This document shows positions 18,913 to 28,454 of a DNA stretch of 64,000 bases, piece by piece. The stretch's first letter is position 1; the number at the start of each line of letters is the position of its first letter. Origin of the DNA: Rhodobacterales bacterium 32-67-9 (GTDB lineage Bacteria > Pseudomonadota > Alphaproteobacteria > Rhodobacterales > Rhodobacteraceae); assembly GCA_002280515.1 (NCBI GenBank), contig NCEA01000010.1, positions 62,001 to 126,000 of the forward strand, in the 5' to 3' direction. Under the pieces are notes generated by a model. It was not told the origin of the DNA. It saw only the letters and a program-made list of their open reading frames with translations, and searched no databases. The position numbers and the translations under genes were made by a program.

Positions 18913-20667
18913 ATGTCACGGCAGATGACCGGTGCGAAGATGGTGGTTCAGGCGCTGAAGGATCAGGGCGTCGAAGTGGTCTTCGGCTATCCCGGCGGCG
19001 CGGTGCTGCCGATCTATGACGAGATCTTCCAGCAGAACGACATCCGCCACATCCTCGTGCGCCACGAACAGGGCGCGGTCCACATGGCCGAGGGCTATGC
19101 CCGCTCGACCGGCCGGCCGGGCGTCGTGCTCGTGACCTCGGGCCCCGGCGCGACCAACGCCGTTACCGGCCTCACCGACGCCTTGATGGATTCGATCCCG
19201 CTCGTCGTGCTGACCGGACAGGTGCCGACCTTCATGATCGGCACCGACGGCTTCCAGGAGGCCGACACCGTCGGCATCACCCGGCCCTGCACCAAGCACA
19301 ACTGGCTGGTCAAGGACACCGACAAGCTGGCCGAGACCATCCACCAGGCCTTCCACGTCGCCACCCACGGCCGCCCCGGTCCGGTGCTGATCGACATTCC
19401 GAAGGACGTTCAGTTCGCGACCGGCACCTATTCCGCCGCGCGCGAGGCGCGGGTCGCGCATTACCAGCCGAAGGTGAAGGGCGACCTCGCCCGGATCACC
19501 GAACTGGTCGAACTGATGGAAAAGGCCGAGCGGCCGATCTTCTATACCGGCGGCGGCGTCATCAACTCGGGCCCCGGCGCGAGCCAGCTTCTGCGCGAAC
19601 TGGCCGATGCGACCGGCTTTCCCGTCACCTCCACCCTGATGGGCCTTGGCGCCTATCCGGCGAGCGGCAAAGGCTGGATCGGCATGCTCGGGATGCACGG
19701 GCTTTACGAGGCCAACCTTGCCATGCATGGCTGCGACCTGATGATCAACCTCGGGGCACGGTTCGACGACCGGATCACCGGGCGCATCCCGGATTTTTCG
19801 CCGCGCTCCAAGAAGGCGCATGTCGATATCGACCCCTCCTCGATCAACAAGGTGATCCGGGTCGACATTCCGATCGTCGGCGATGTCGGGCATGTTCTGG
19901 AAGACCTTTTGAAGGTCTGGAAGTCGCGCGGCCGCAAGGTCAACAAGGACGGCCTTGCCAAGTGGTGGGGCCAGATCGAGCAGTGGAAACTGAAGCGCTG
20001 CCTGACCTACAAGAACTCCGAAAAGACCATCAAGCCGCAATACGCGCTGGAACGGCTGGAGGCGCTGACCAAGGGCCGCGACCGCTATGTCACGACCGAG
20101 GTCGGCCAGCACCAGATGTGGGCGGCGCAGTTCCTCGGCTTCGAGGCGCCGAACCGCTGGATGACCTCCGGCGGGCTCGGCACGATGGGTTACGGCTTCC
20201 CGGCCTCGATCGGGGTGCAGATCGCGCATCCGGATGCCCTCGTCATCAACGTCGCGGGCGAGGCGTCGTGGCTGATGAACATGCAGGAAATGGGCACCGC
20301 TACCCAGTTCCGCACCCCGGTGAAGCAGTTCATCCTCAACAACGAACGGCTGGGCATGGTGCGCCAGTGGCAGCAGCTCCTGCACGGCGAGCGCTATTCG
20401 CATTCTTGGAGCGAGAGCCTGCCGGATTTCGTCAAGCTCGCCGAGGCCTTCGGCTGGAAGGGCATCCAGTGCTCGGACCCGAAGACGCTCGACGATGCGA
20501 TCATGGAGATGCTCGACTACGACGGGCCGGTCCTTTTCGACTGCCTCGTCGAGAAGCACGAGAACTGCTTCCCGATGATCCCCTCCGGCAAGCCGCATAA
20601 CGAGATGCTGCTGGGCGACGCCTCGACCGAAGGCGCGATCCAGGCCGGCGGCGCGGTTCTGGTCTGA
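18913..20667 (+). CDS. ilvB: Acetolactate synthase large (catalytic) subunit
   Basis: The ThDP enzyme condenses two pyruvates, or pyruvate with 2-oxobutyrate, in the first common step of valine, leucine and isoleucine synthesis. At 584 aa it is the usual length of the alphaproteobacterial (IlvI-like) large subunit. Visible features are the catalytic Glu in LVRHEQGAVHMAEG, the FAD-binding middle domain (GARFDDRITGRI), and the C-terminal ThDP/Mg domain (MTSGGLGTMGYGFPASIG, then AGEASWLMNMQEMGT). Start ATG is at 18913. Expression is under the leader-peptide attenuator upstream. The regulatory subunit gene follows, but after an intervening gene. Confidence 0.97.
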   Translation: MSRQMTGAKMVVQALKDQGVEVVFGYPGGAVLPIYDEIFQQNDIRHILVRHEQGAVHMAEGYARSTGRPGVVLVTSGPGATNAVTGLTDALMDSIPLVVLTGQVPTFMIGTDGFQEADTVGITRPCTKHNWLVKDTDKLAETIHQAFHVATHGRPGPVLIDIPKDVQFATGTYSAAREARVAHYQPKVKGDLARITELVELMEKAERPIFYTGGGVINSGPGASQLLRELADATGFPVTSTLMGLGAYPASGKGWIGMLGMHGLYEANLAMHGCDLMINLGARFDDRITGRIPDFSPRSKKAHVDIDPSSINKVIRVDIPIVGDVGHVLEDLLKVWKSRGRKVNKDGLAKWWGQIEQWKLKRCLTYKNSEKTIKPQYALERLEALTKGRDRYVTTEVGQHQMWAAQFLGFEAPNRWMTSGGLGTMGYGFPASIGVQIAHPDALVINVAGEASWLMNMQEMGTATQFRTPVKQFILNNERLGMVRQWQQLLHGERYSHSWSESLPDFVKLAEAFGWKGIQCSDPKTLDDAIMEMLDYDGPVLFDCLVEKHENCFPMIPSGKPHNEMLLGDASTEGAIQAGGAVLV

Positions 20668-20708
20668 CGCCGCGCGATGGCCGGGAGCGGCGTCAGAAGG
20701 GGCTGGAC

Positions 20709-21941
20709 ATGAGCGCCGAACAGCCGCGCGATGTCAGCAGGATCGTCTCATGGGTCATGAGGATCGTGCTGCTCGTCCTCTTCGCGTTTCTCTACGGGGT
20801 CTATTCCGGCGTGACGCGCGGGCCGGCCTATGCCGTGATCTCGTCGCTCCTCGATACGACGCGGCAGGTGCTGGAGCAGGTGCCGAACCTCCTCGGCACC
20901 GAGCCCGTCGATTTTCTCCAGCCGGCACGCCAGCCCGGCGCCGGCGTCACGATCAACGAGACGGACGATGGCCGGCTGGTTGCCATCTCGGGTTTCTTCG
21001 ACGGGCAGAACGGCATCCGGCTGATGCGCCGCGACGGCACGGTCGTGGCCTCATGGACCCTGTCGTTCTCGCGCGATTTCCCCGAGACCGGCTACCTGAG
21101 GAGCATCGCGCCCAAGACCGACTGGAACGTCGACCTCCACGGGATGGTTGTGAAGCCCGACGGCTCGGTCCTTGTGAACTACGAATATGCCGGTCTCATC
21201 AAGCTCGATCGCTGCGGCAGAACGCAATGGACGCTGGAACACCCGACGCACCATTCGATCGAGCCCGCCGAGGGGGGCGGCTACTGGGTGCCCGGGCTGC
21301 GGTTCCTGATTCCCGGCGCGATGGAGGACAGCTTTCCCCCCTTCACCGACATGCGGAACGCGCGCGAGTTCTTCGACAACCTGATCCTCAAGGTGACCGA
21401 GGACGCGTTTGCGCCGGCTTTCCCGCAGTTCCGCGCGGGCGACCTGCTGCTGTCCTTACGGGAACACAACATGCTTCTGGTGGTCGACCCGGTCACCTGG
21501 CGGGTCAAATGGTCCCAGGTCGGTCCCTGGCGCCGCCAGCATGACCCGAGGTTCATGGCCGACGGCACGATCACGCTCTTCAACAACAACGCTTACCGCA
21601 CCATCCTCGGCGAGGGCGACGAAAGCCCCGTCGACGCCCCCCGCGTTTCCGAGATCGGCCGGCTGGACCCGAAGACCGGGCAGTATGGAACGGCCTGGGG
21701 CAACCGGCCCGGGCAGGAAATGCTGAGCGTCATCCGTGGCAAGGAAGTGCCGACCGCCGGCGGCGGCTTCATCGTCACCGAATTCGAGGCCGGTCGCGCG
21801 TTCGAGACCGATGCGGCCGGCAGGATCGTCTGGGAATACATCAACCGCTACGACGAGACCCGCGTCGCCGAGATCACCGAGGCGCGGTCTTACCCCGCCT
21901 CCTATTTCACCGTATCCGACTGGTCCTGCCCGACGCCCTGA
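20709..21941 (+). CDS. Arylsulfotransferase-like (ASST family) membrane-anchored protein
   Basis: The 410-aa protein has an N-terminal membrane anchor or signal (about 12-37, SWVMRIVLLVLFAFLYGVYS) and an extracytoplasmic beta-propeller-like domain. Repeats of the type VVKPDGSVLVNYE, QHDPRFMADGTITLFNN and VPTAGGGFIVTEFEAGRAFE recall bacterial arylsulfate sulfotransferases and related ASST/arylsulfotran_2 proteins. Histidines at positions comparable to the family (DLHGMVV, THHSIE, RRQHDP) are kept. The substrate is unknown. It lies between the genes for the two acetolactate synthase subunits, 41 bases after one and 37 before the other, an odd partner for that pathway. SD AGAAGGGG precedes the ATG. 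Confidence 0.75.
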   Translation: MSAEQPRDVSRIVSWVMRIVLLVLFAFLYGVYSGVTRGPAYAVISSLLDTTRQVLEQVPNLLGTEPVDFLQPARQPGAGVTINETDDGRLVAISGFFDGQNGIRLMRRDGTVVASWTLSFSRDFPETGYLRSIAPKTDWNVDLHGMVVKPDGSVLVNYEYAGLIKLDRCGRTQWTLEHPTHHSIEPAEGGGYWVPGLRFLIPGAMEDSFPPFTDMRNAREFFDNLILKVTEDAFAPAFPQFRAGDLLLSLREHNMLLVVDPVTWRVKWSQVGPWRRQHDPRFMADGTITLFNNNAYRTILGEGDESPVDAPRVSEIGRLDPKTGQYGTAWGNRPGQEMLSVIRGKEVPTAGGGFIVTEFEAGRAFETDAAGRIVWEYINRYDETRVAEITEARSYPASYFTVSDWSCPTP

Positions 21942-21978
21942 ACTGCGTCCCGGGGACCGAACTGGAAGGAAGAGAGAG

Positions 21979-22539
21979 ATGTCCGCACTCAATATCAAGA
22001 AGGGCTCGACCAGCCATTCCGCCTATGATCTGCGCGATCCACATGCCGAGGTCGCCGGGCGCCATACGCTGACGGTGCTGACCGACAACGATCCCGGTGT
22101 CCTCGCCCGCGTGGCGGGGCTCTTTACCGGGCGGGGCTACAATATCGAAAGCCTCACCGTCGCCGAGGTCGATCACAAGGGGCATCTGTCGCGCTTCACC
22201 ATCGTCACGACCGGCACGCCGACGGTGATCGAACAGATCAAGGCGCAGCTTGGCCGGATCGTGCCGGTGCACGAGGTGCATGACCTGACGGTCGAGGGGG
22301 CTTCGGTGGAGCGGGAACTGGCGCTCTTCAAGGTCACGGGGACCGGCGAGAAACGCGTCGAGGCGCTGCGGCTCGCCGATATCTTCCGCGCCAACGTGGT
22401 GGATTCGACGCTGGAAAGCTTCGTCTTCGAGATCACCGGGACACCGGAAAAGATCGACGCCTTCGCCGACCTGATGCGCCCTCTGGGCCTTGCCGACGTG
22501 GCGCGAACCGGCGTCGCCGCCCTGCCGCGCGGTGTCTGA
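21979..22539 (+). CDS. ilvN: Acetolactate synthase small (regulatory) subunit
   Basis: The 186-aa protein is the valine-responsive regulatory subunit. The N-terminal ACT domain (HTLTVLTDNDPGVLARVAGLF, about residues 29-49, then RGYNIESLTVAE) is followed by the ALS_ss_C domain (ELALFKVTG, DSTLESFVFEITG). The start is set at MSALNIKKGS (21979) with AAGGAAGAGAG upstream; the frame extends further 5' without homology. Presumably it is cotranscribed with the large-subunit gene through the ASST-like gene. Confidence 0.96.
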   Translation: MSALNIKKGSTSHSAYDLRDPHAEVAGRHTLTVLTDNDPGVLARVAGLFTGRGYNIESLTVAEVDHKGHLSRFTIVTTGTPTVIEQIKAQLGRIVPVHEVHDLTVEGASVERELALFKVTGTGEKRVEALRLADIFRANVVDSTLESFVFEITGTPEKIDAFADLMRPLGLADVARTGVAALPRGV

Positions 22540-22555
22540 GATGCCCGGCAAGGGA

Positions 22556-22577
22556 TGCGGGGCCGTTTGGCCCCGCA
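22556..22577 (+). terminator. Hairpin after ilvN
   Basis: A perfect 9-bp stem (TGCGGGGCC with GGCCCCGCA) closes a GTTT loop 17 bases past the stop. There is no T run, so termination may be weak or Rho-assisted. Confidence 0.5.
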
Positions 22578-22677
22578 CTGAAGCTTGGACGGAGAGTGGT
22601 GACGCGGGGCCCCGGCTCCGGTCGTCGTGGTGGCTGGGGGAAGCGGTCGACGTGCGGGACCCCGCGCCGGCGAGGCG

Positions 22678-22920
22678 TTAGCCGTCGGCCTTCAGCGTCC
22701 CCGCCTCGACGGCCGCGGCAAGCTCCGCCTCGTCCACCGCGCCGTCGCCATTCGCGTCGATCGCGGTGAAGCCTTCCTCGTTCAGATTCGGATAGACCGC
22801 CTGCAGTTCGGTCAACGAAAGGTTGCCCGTACCGTCGGCGTCCATTTCCGAAAGCCCCTGCGCCAGGGCCATGCCGGTGGTGGCGAGGCCGAGCGCCAGG
22901 GTGAGTGCCAGTTTCTTCAT
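22678..22920 (-). CDS. Secreted EF-hand protein, 80 aa (paralogue 1)
   Basis: ATG at 22920 follows GGAGATGATCCG. The product has a signal peptide (MKKLALTLALGLATTGMALA, cleavage near residue 21) and two EF-hand loops: DADGTGNLSLTE and DANGDGAVDEAE. Both have Asp at position 1, Asp or Thr at 3-5 and Glu at 12, so Ca2+ binding is likely. It acts in the periplasm or outside the cell. It is divergent from an ECF sigma-factor gene, and a paralogue lies on the far side of that gene. Confidence 0.88.
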   Translation of the reverse strand: MKKLALTLALGLATTGMALAQGLSEMDADGTGNLSLTELQAVYPNLNEEGFTAIDANGDGAVDEAELAAAVEAGTLKADG

Positions 22921-23133
22921 CGGATCATCTCCTTGATCATGAGGTCGCGAAGGCCGCGTTTCCGCCGCCCTCGCAAGACAGGACGCCGGACGGGCGGCTT
23001 TATTCCCGCCGCCGGGTGGCCCCGCCCCAGGCGCGCGGCGCTCCGCCCACCGGCAGCGGTGCGGCGCGCGGGAACCTGCCGGAAACGGGTGAAATCGGGC
23101 GGCGAAAGACGGCTCGGCGAATTTCCCCCAGGT

Positions 23134-23150
23134 TGTCAGGACGCCTGACA
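23134..23150. promoter_or_regulatory. Perfect dyad in the divergent EF-hand / sigma-factor gap
   Basis: TGTCAGG-ACG-CCTGACA is a perfect inverted repeat with 7-bp arms, centred 42 bases upstream of the sigma-factor ATG. It may be an operator for a dimeric regulator, or TGTCA may be part of an ECF -35 element read in either direction. No -10 partner is obvious. Confidence 0.5.
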
Positions 23151-23183
23151 CCGCCAAAGTCATGGGGGCAAAGGAGACCCGCC

Positions 23184-23717
23184 ATGTCCGCTCTTCATTC
23201 GACACATCCCCTGCCCGCGCCGACCGACGACCTCACCGGCCACATGCCCGATCTGCTGCGCCTTGCCCGGGCGCTGCTGCGCGATCCGGCCGCCGCCGAG
23301 GATCTTGCACAGGAAGCCCTGCTCCGGGTCTGGACGCAGATCGCGGCTGGCGCCGAGATCGACGATCTCAGGCCCTATCTGATGACCGCGGCCCGCAACC
23401 TCGCCCGGCGCCGGCCGCGCCCCGCGCTGGCCTTGTCGGAAGCGCCGGAACCCGCCGCGCCGCCCGTGGCACCGGGACGGCTGGCGCTGCGCGAGGTGGC
23501 CCGCGCCTTGGCGCGCCAGCCGCGCGCCGATGTCGCCCTGATGCTGCGGCAGGCCACGCGCGGCGAGAGCTATGCCGACATCGCCGCGGCCGAAGGCGTG
23601 CCGATCGGCACCGTCATGTCGCGGCTGTCCCGGTTGCGGGCCCGGCTCCGGCACGAATGCGGCCTGCCGGCCGAGGGGCCCGCGGCGGCGCTGCTGACCG
23701 GCGAGGACGCCGCCTGA
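23184..23717 (+). CDS. ECF-type RNA polymerase sigma factor
   Basis: The 177-aa protein has sigma region 2 (LRLARALLRDPAAAEDLAQE, then ALLRVWTQ, about residues 25-53) and region 4 (ESYADIAAAEGVPIGTVMSR, then LSRLRARL, at about 130-160), with a short Pro/Ala linker and no region 3, as in extracytoplasmic-function sigma factors. The start at 23184 has AAAGGAG upstream; the frame is open further 5' without homology. No anti-sigma gene adjoins it. Instead it is flanked by two small secreted EF-hand genes on the other strand, so its signal may involve calcium or these proteins (inference). Confidence 0.9.
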   Translation: MSALHSTHPLPAPTDDLTGHMPDLLRLARALLRDPAAAEDLAQEALLRVWTQIAAGAEIDDLRPYLMTAARNLARRRPRPALALSEAPEPAAPPVAPGRLALREVARALARQPRADVALMLRQATRGESYADIAAAEGVPIGTVMSRLSRLRARLRHECGLPAEGPAAALLTGEDAA

Positions 23718-23779
23718 TCGCAAGCACAGGCCCCGGCCGGCCGCGCGGGCCAGTCGGGCCTCGATCGTCGCCGGCCGGC

Positions 23780-23815
23780 GCAAAAGATTAGGGCCCCGGA
23801 TTTCACCGGAGCCCT
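23780..23815 (-). terminator. Terminator of EF-hand gene 2 (minus strand)
   Basis: On the minus strand, AGGGCTCCGG pairs with CCGGGGCCCT (one mismatch) around TGAAAT, followed by AATCTTTTG. It lies 28 bases past the stop at 23843 and also faces the convergent sigma-factor gene, so it may act on both. Confidence 0.65.
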
Positions 23816-23842
23816 GTCACATCGAACGAAGTGCGCTGGCGG

Positions 23843-24076
23843 TCAGCCGGCGATCGTGCCCGCTTCCTGCGCGGCCTTCAGCTCGTCCGCGTCGACGGCG
23901 CCATCGGCGTTCGCGTCGATCGTGCCAAAGAGTTCGGCGGTCATGTCCGGATAGGCAGCGGTCAGTTCCTCAATCGAGTAAGTGCCATTGCCATCGGTGT
24001 CGGTCACGACGGTCTGGGCATGGGCGGTGGCGGCAAGCGAAGCGACGGCGCCGAGGGCCAGAACGAACTTTTTCAT
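23843..24076 (-). CDS. Secreted EF-hand protein, 77 aa (paralogue 2)
   Basis: The product begins MKKFVLALGAVASLAATAHA, a signal peptide, and then has two EF-hand loops: DTDGNGTYSIEE and DANADGAVDADE. It is about the same size and plan as the EF-hand protein at 22678-22920 (both have a TAAYP or QAVYP link between the loops), so the two are paralogues. AGAG lies upstream of the ATG. Together they bracket the ECF sigma gene. Calcium-binding residues appear intact. Confidence 0.88.
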   Translation of the reverse strand: MKKFVLALGAVASLAATAHAQTVVTDTDGNGTYSIEELTAAYPDMTAELFGTIDANADGAVDADELKAAQEAGTIAG

Positions 24077-24420
24077 CTCTGTTGTACTCCAGGTAAGGGC
24101 AACTGCCCTAGAATCAGTGGCTTAACCGCCACCGACCGCTATGTGGCGCTTCCCTGGCCATCCCGCAAGTGGGGGGTATTGCCCGATCACGCCGCCGTGA
24201 TCGCTCTGGCGGAAAGGTGCCGACACACGTTCAGGTTTTGCGCGCCTTGCCGCTCTGCCCGCCCGAAATGAAAGCGGGGGGCCCGGAGGCCCCCCTAGTT
24301 TCGCCGTTCAGGCTCATCCTTCGTACCGCTCGGTTTTCTGCCTGCGGCCTGAACGTCGTCGGGGGCGAGCGCACCCGCCCCGGAACGGATGGTTAGGGCG
24401 GGCGAACCCGCCCCAACCGC
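24077..24420. other. Non-coding gap with two GC hairpins
   Basis: No convincing gene is seen. A hairpin GGGGGGCC-CGGA-GGCCCCCC lies at 24276-24295, next to short T-rich flanks on both strands. A second, GGGCGGG-CGAA-CCCGCCC, lies at 24396-24413 just past the stop of the 47-aa minus-strand gene and is its likely terminator, although no T run follows. Confidence 0.6.
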
Positions 24421-24564
24421 TCACTTCTTGTTCGGACGCTGGGTCAGCGCCGAAGCAGCAGCCGTTTTCGCGGCTTTGCTTGAGTTGGGATTGCGAAGCA
24501 CCTTGGCCGCAGCGCTGGCAGCTTTTGCACTGGTGACCTCGCTATTTCCCTTACGAGAGGCCAT
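24421..24564 (-). CDS. Small basic Ser/Ala/Lys-rich protein, 47 aa, unknown function
   Basis: ATG at 24564 and stop at 24421 give a product beginning MASRKGNSEVTSAKAASAAA, followed by KVLRNPNSSKAAKTAAASA and ending LTQRPNKK. A plausible SD (AAAAGGAG) lies upstream, ending eight bases before the ATG. Small basic proteins with the pattern KGNSxVTSxKxAxxAxKVL are known to me from many proteobacteria as hypothetical. The composition suggests a nucleic-acid-associated or unstructured protein. Two non-coding flanks with hairpins isolate it from nrdJ and the EF-hand gene. Confidence 0.7.
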   Translation of the reverse strand: MASRKGNSEVTSAKAASAAAKVLRNPNSSKAAKTAAASALTQRPNKK

Positions 24565-24729
24565 TGACCTACTCCTTTTCCACAGGTTCCCCCAGGTTTC
24601 GGTGGGTAAGTCCTGTATTTCTCAGCACGCTATTGATCCCAATTCTCGTCCGTAGTCTTGCATGCTCATCGACCCGGATGGGCCGAGATTCGGTCTTCCC
24701 GCAGCGTGCTAGGCGATTGCGGGTTGGCC

Positions 24730-24757
24730 GGGGCGCGAAGCTACAACTTCGCGCCCC
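24730..24757 (-). terminator. Hairpin downstream of nrdJ
   Basis: A perfect 11-bp stem (GGGGCGCGAAG with CTTCGCGCCCC) around CTACAA begins 14 bases past the nrdJ stop. There is no T run on the minus strand, so it is a structural 3' end or a weak terminator. Confidence 0.55.
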
Positions 24758-24770
24758 AACCTCAATTTCC

Positions 24771-27700
24771 TCAGCTGCACCCGCTCGTCCCGCCGCAGGT
24801 GTTGCACTTCATGCAGGTTCCGTTCCTGACCAGTGTATAGTTGCCGCATTCGCCGCAGGGATCGCCCTCGTAGCCCTGCATCCTGGCCTTGGTGCGGGCG
24901 TCCATCGTCACCGTCCCGGAGGCGAGCGCCGTCGCCCCGGCGGTCAGTACCGCCTGCGCCGTCGCCGGCACCAGCGTGTTCAGCGCCGCGACCGGATCGC
25001 CGGCAAGCGCCGTCGCCCCGACCCCGCCTTGCAGGACAACAAGCTCCTGCGGCAGACGCTTCCTGAGGTAGCCCGGCGAGGCGACCTGACGGAGCATTTC
25101 CAGCGACTTCGACGCGGCCGATTCGCTTACCACGGAGAGGTTCTGCTGGCCCTCGTCGTTGCCGCCACCAAGGTCGTCGAACGCCGCGCCCTGCGGCTTC
25201 ACATGGGCCAGATCGGTGCGGTCGAGGTAGGAGACGGCAAGCTCGCGGAAGATGTAGTCGAGGATCGAGGTCGCCTGCTTGATCGAGTCGTTGCCCTGCA
25301 CCATGCCGGCCGGCTCGAACTTGGTGAAGGTGAAGGCGTCGACAAACTCCTCCAAGGGCACGCCATATTGCAGGCCAACCGACACCGCGATGGCGAAGTT
25401 GTTCATCATCGCCCGGAAGCCCGCACCTTCCTTGTGCATGTCGATGAAGATCTCGCCAAGCTGGCCGTCCTTGTACTCGCCGGTCCTGAGATAGACCTTG
25501 TGGCCGCCGACGATGGCCTTCTGGGTGTAGCCCTTGCGCCGTTCCGGCAGCTTCTCGCGGTGCGAGCGGACGATTTCCTTGACCACGATCTTCTCGACGA
25601 TCTTCTCGGCGAGGACGGCGGCCTTTTCCTGCGCCGAGCCTGAGCTGAGGATTTCCTCCGCCTCCTCGTCGTCCTCGACGAGTGCCGCGGCGAGCGGCTG
25701 GCTGAGCTTCGAGCCGTCGCGGTAGAGCGCGTTGGCCTTGATGCCCAAGGACCACGAAAGCTCATAGGCTGCGAGCGTCTCTTCGATGGAGGCGTTGTTC
25801 GGCATGTTGATCGTCTTGGAGATCGCGCCCGAGATGAACGACTGCGCCGCCGCCATCATGCGGATGTGGCTGTCGACGGAAAGGAAGCGCTTGCCGGTCT
25901 TGCCGCAGGCATTGGCACAGTCGAAGACGTGGTAGTGCTCCACCTTCAGATGCGGCGCGCCCTCAAGGGTCATCGTACCGCAGACGTGGTCGTTGGCGGC
26001 GTCGATCTGCTTGCGGGTGAAACCAAGGTGGCGCAAGATGTCGAAGGTCGGGTCATTGAGCTTTTCCTCCGGAATACCAAGAGCTTCCTGACAGAACTTC
26101 TCACCAAGCGTCCACTGGTTGAAGACGAAGCGGATATCGAAGGCGGAAGGAAGCGCGGCCTCGATCTTCTCGAGCTCGGCCTGGCCGAAACCGTGGCCGA
26201 TCAGCGAGGTGTGGTTGATGCCGGGGCAGTTGCCGAGCGAGGCATGACCGACGGCATGGGCGATGATCTCTTCGATCTGGGCCGAACCATAGCCAAGCGT
26301 TTCCAGCGCGGCGGGAACGGAGCGGTTGATGATCTTGAAATAGCCGCCGCCGGCGAGTTTCTTGAACTTCACCAGAGCGAAGTCCGGCTCGATCCCGGTG
26401 GTGTCGCAATCCATGACGAGGCCGATCGTGCCGGTCGGCGCGATGACGGTGGACTGGGCATTGCGGTAGCCATGCTTTTCGCCGAGGCGCAGCGCCTCGT
26501 CCCATGCGGATTTCGCAAGGGCAACAAGGCGTTGGTCAGGGCAGTTCGCGTGATCAAGTGCCACCGGCTTGACCGCCAGATCCTCGTAACCTTCGGTCTT
26601 GCCATGCGCGGCGGTGCGGTGGTTGCGGATCACCCGCAGCATGTGGGCGGCGTTCTTGGCATAGCCCGGGAAGGCGCCAAGCTCGCCCGCCATCTCGGCC
26701 GAGGTGGCGTAGGAGATGCCGGTCATGACCGCCGTCAGCGCGCCGCAGAAGGCGCGGCCCTCGTCGCTGTCATAGCCAAGACCCATGGTCATCAGGAGGC
26801 CGCCGATATTGGCGTAGCCGAGGCCGAGGGTGCGGAAGTCGTAAGACCGCTGCGCAATTTCCTTCGACGGGAACTGCGCCATCGTCACCGAGATTTCCAG
26901 CGTGACGGTCCAGAGCCGCGTCGCATGTACATAAGCTTCGGCGTCGAAGGCGTTGTTCTTGTGGAAGGTCAGCAGGTTCATCGACGCGAGGTTGCAGGCC
27001 GTGTCGTCGAGGAACATGTATTCCGAACAGGGGTTCGATCCGCGAATCGCGCCATCTTCCGGGCAGGTGTGCCAGGCGTTGACGGTATCGTGGAACTGGA
27101 TGCCGGGATCGGCGCAGGCCCAGGCGGCGTGGCCGACCTGTTGCCAGAGGTCGCGCGCCTTCACGGTCTTGGCGATCTTGCCGTCGGTGCGGCGCACCAG
27201 TTCCCAGTCGGCGTCGTCCTTGACGGCCTTGAGGAAGGCGTCGGTCACCCGGACAGAGTTGTTGGAATTCTGGCCGGAGACCGACGCATAGGCTTCACTG
27301 TCCCAGTCAGTGTCGTAGGTCGGGAATTCGATGCTCCCGTAGCCCTGCTTCGCGTAGTCCAGCACGCGCTTGACGTAAGTCTCGGGGATCGCGACCTTTT
27401 TCGCAGATCTGATCGCGGCTTTCAGGGCCTCGTTCTTGGCCGGATCAACGGCATCCTCGGACGAGCCGTCCCAGGTGCGGATCGCCGCGAAGATCTCGTT
27501 CAGCTGGCGCTCGTGCATCTTGGAGCCGGCGACGAGGGCCGCGACCTTCTGCTCCTCGATGACCTTCCAGTTGATGAAGGCTTCGATATCGGGGTGATCC
27601 ATGTCGCAGATCACCATTTTCGCCGCGCGCCGCGTGGTGCCGCCCGACTTGATCGCGCCCGCCGCGCGGTCGCCGATCTTGAGGAAGCCCATCAGGCCCG

Positions 27701-28454
27701 AGGATTTGCCGCCGCCCGACAGCTTCTCGCCCTCGCCCCGGAGCGAGGAGAAGTTGGTGCCGGTGCCGGAGCCGTATTTGAACAGCCGCGCCTCGCGGAC
27801 CCAGAGGTCCATGATGCCGCCGTCGCCGACAAGGTCGTCCTTGACCGACTGGATGAAGCAGGCATGGGGCTGCGGATGCTCATAGGCGCTGGCGGATTTG
27901 GTCAGCTCGCCGGTCTTGTGATCGACGTAGTAGTGGCCCTGAGACGGGCCGTCGATGCCATAGGCCCAGTGCAGGCCGGTATTGAACCACTGCGGGGAGT
28001 TCGGCGCGGCCATCTGTTCGGCCAGCATGAAGCGCATCTCGTCGTAATAGGCCCGCGCGTCGGCCTCGGTGGTGAAGTAGCCACCCTTCCAGCCCCAGTA
28101 AGCCCAGGCGCCGGCGAGACGGTCGAACACCTGCTTGCCGGAGGTTTCGCCGACATAACGCTGATCTTCGGGCAGGTCGGCCAGCGCCTTGTCGTCGGGG
28201 ACCGAACGCCAGAGGAACTCCGGCATGCCCTTTTCGCGGACTTTCTTCAGCCGCGCCGGCACGCCGGCCTTGCGGAAATACTTCTGCGCCAGCACGTCCG
28301 AGGCGACCTGGCTCCAGCCTTCCGGGACTTCGACGCTGTCATTGCGGAAGACGATCTTGCCGTCGGGATTGCGAATCTCCGACACGGTCGTGGTGAATCC
28401 GATCTCCGAATAGGCGTCCTTGCCAGCCTTGGTGAATTTGCGTTCGATCTTCAT
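24771..28454 (-). CDS. nrdJ: Adenosylcobalamin-dependent (class II) ribonucleotide reductase
   Basis: The enzyme reduces ribonucleotides to deoxyribonucleotides using a B12-derived thiyl radical, independent of oxygen. The 1227-aa length fits the long alphaproteobacterial NrdJ. Visible landmarks are [12 protein letters not shown] near 150, the active-site regions [11 protein letters not shown] and [20 protein letters not shown], and [11 protein letters not shown]. The C-terminal region carries the extra domain and a Cys-rich zinc/redox tail ([18 protein letters not shown], then CGG). Start ATG is at 28454. Tandem NrdR-like boxes lie about 180 bases upstream. The intact zinc tail shows the gene is complete. 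Confidence 0.97.
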   Translation of the reverse strand: MKIERKFTKAGKDAYSEIGFTTTVSEIRNPDGKIVFRNDSVEVPEGWSQVASDVLAQKYFRKAGVPARLKKVREKGMPEFLWRSVPDDKALADLPEDQRYVGETSGKQVFDRLAGAWAYWGWKGGYFTTEADARAYYDEMRFMLAEQMAAPNSPQWFNTGLHWAYGIDGPSQGHYYVDHKTGELTKSASAYEHPQPHACFIQSVKDDLVGDGGIMDLWVREARLFKYGSGTGTNFSSLRGEGEKLSGGGKSSGLMGFLKIGDRAAGAIKSGGTTRRAAKMVICDMDHPDIEAFINWKVIEEQKVAALVAGSKMHERQLNEIFAAIRTWDGSSEDAVDPAKNEALKAAIRSAKKVAIPETYVKRVLDYAKQGYGSIEFPTYDTDWDSEAYASVSGQNSNNSVRVTDAFLKAVKDDADWELVRRTDGKIAKTVKARDLWQQVGHAAWACADPGIQFHDTVNAWHTCPEDGAIRGSNPCSEYMFLDDTACNLASMNLLTFHKNNAFDAEAYVHATRLWTVTLEISVTMAQFPSKEIAQRSYDFRTLGLGYANIGGLLMTMGLGYDSDEGRAFCGALTAVMTGISYATSAEMAGELGAFPGYAKNAAHMLRVIRNHRTAAHGKTEGYEDLAVKPVALDHANCPDQRLVALAKSAWDEALRLGEKHGYRNAQSTVIAPTGTIGLVMDCDTTGIEPDFALVKFKKLAGGGYFKIINRSVPAALETLGYGSAQIEEIIAHAVGHASLGNCPGINHTSLIGHGFGQAELEKIEAALPSAFDIRFVFNQWTLGEKFCQEALGIPEEKLNDPTFDILRHLGFTRKQIDAANDHVCGTMTLEGAPHLKVEHYHVFDCANACGKTGKRFLSVDSHIRMMAAAQSFISGAISKTINMPNNASIEETLAAYELSWSLGIKANALYRDGSKLSQPLAAALVEDDEEAEEILSSGSAQEKAAVLAEKIVEKIVVKEIVRSHREKLPERRKGYTQKAIVGGHKVYLRTGEYKDGQLGEIFIDMHKEGAGFRAMMNNFAIAVSVGLQYGVPLEEFVDAFTFTKFEPAGMVQGNDSIKQATSILDYIFRELAVSYLDRTDLAHVKPQGAAFDDLGGGNDEGQQNLSVVSESAASKSLEMLRQVASPGYLRKRLPQELVVLQGGVGATALAGDPVAALNTLVPATAQAVLTAGATALASGTVTMDARTKARMQGYEGDPCGECGNYTLVRNGTCMKCNTCGGTSGCS

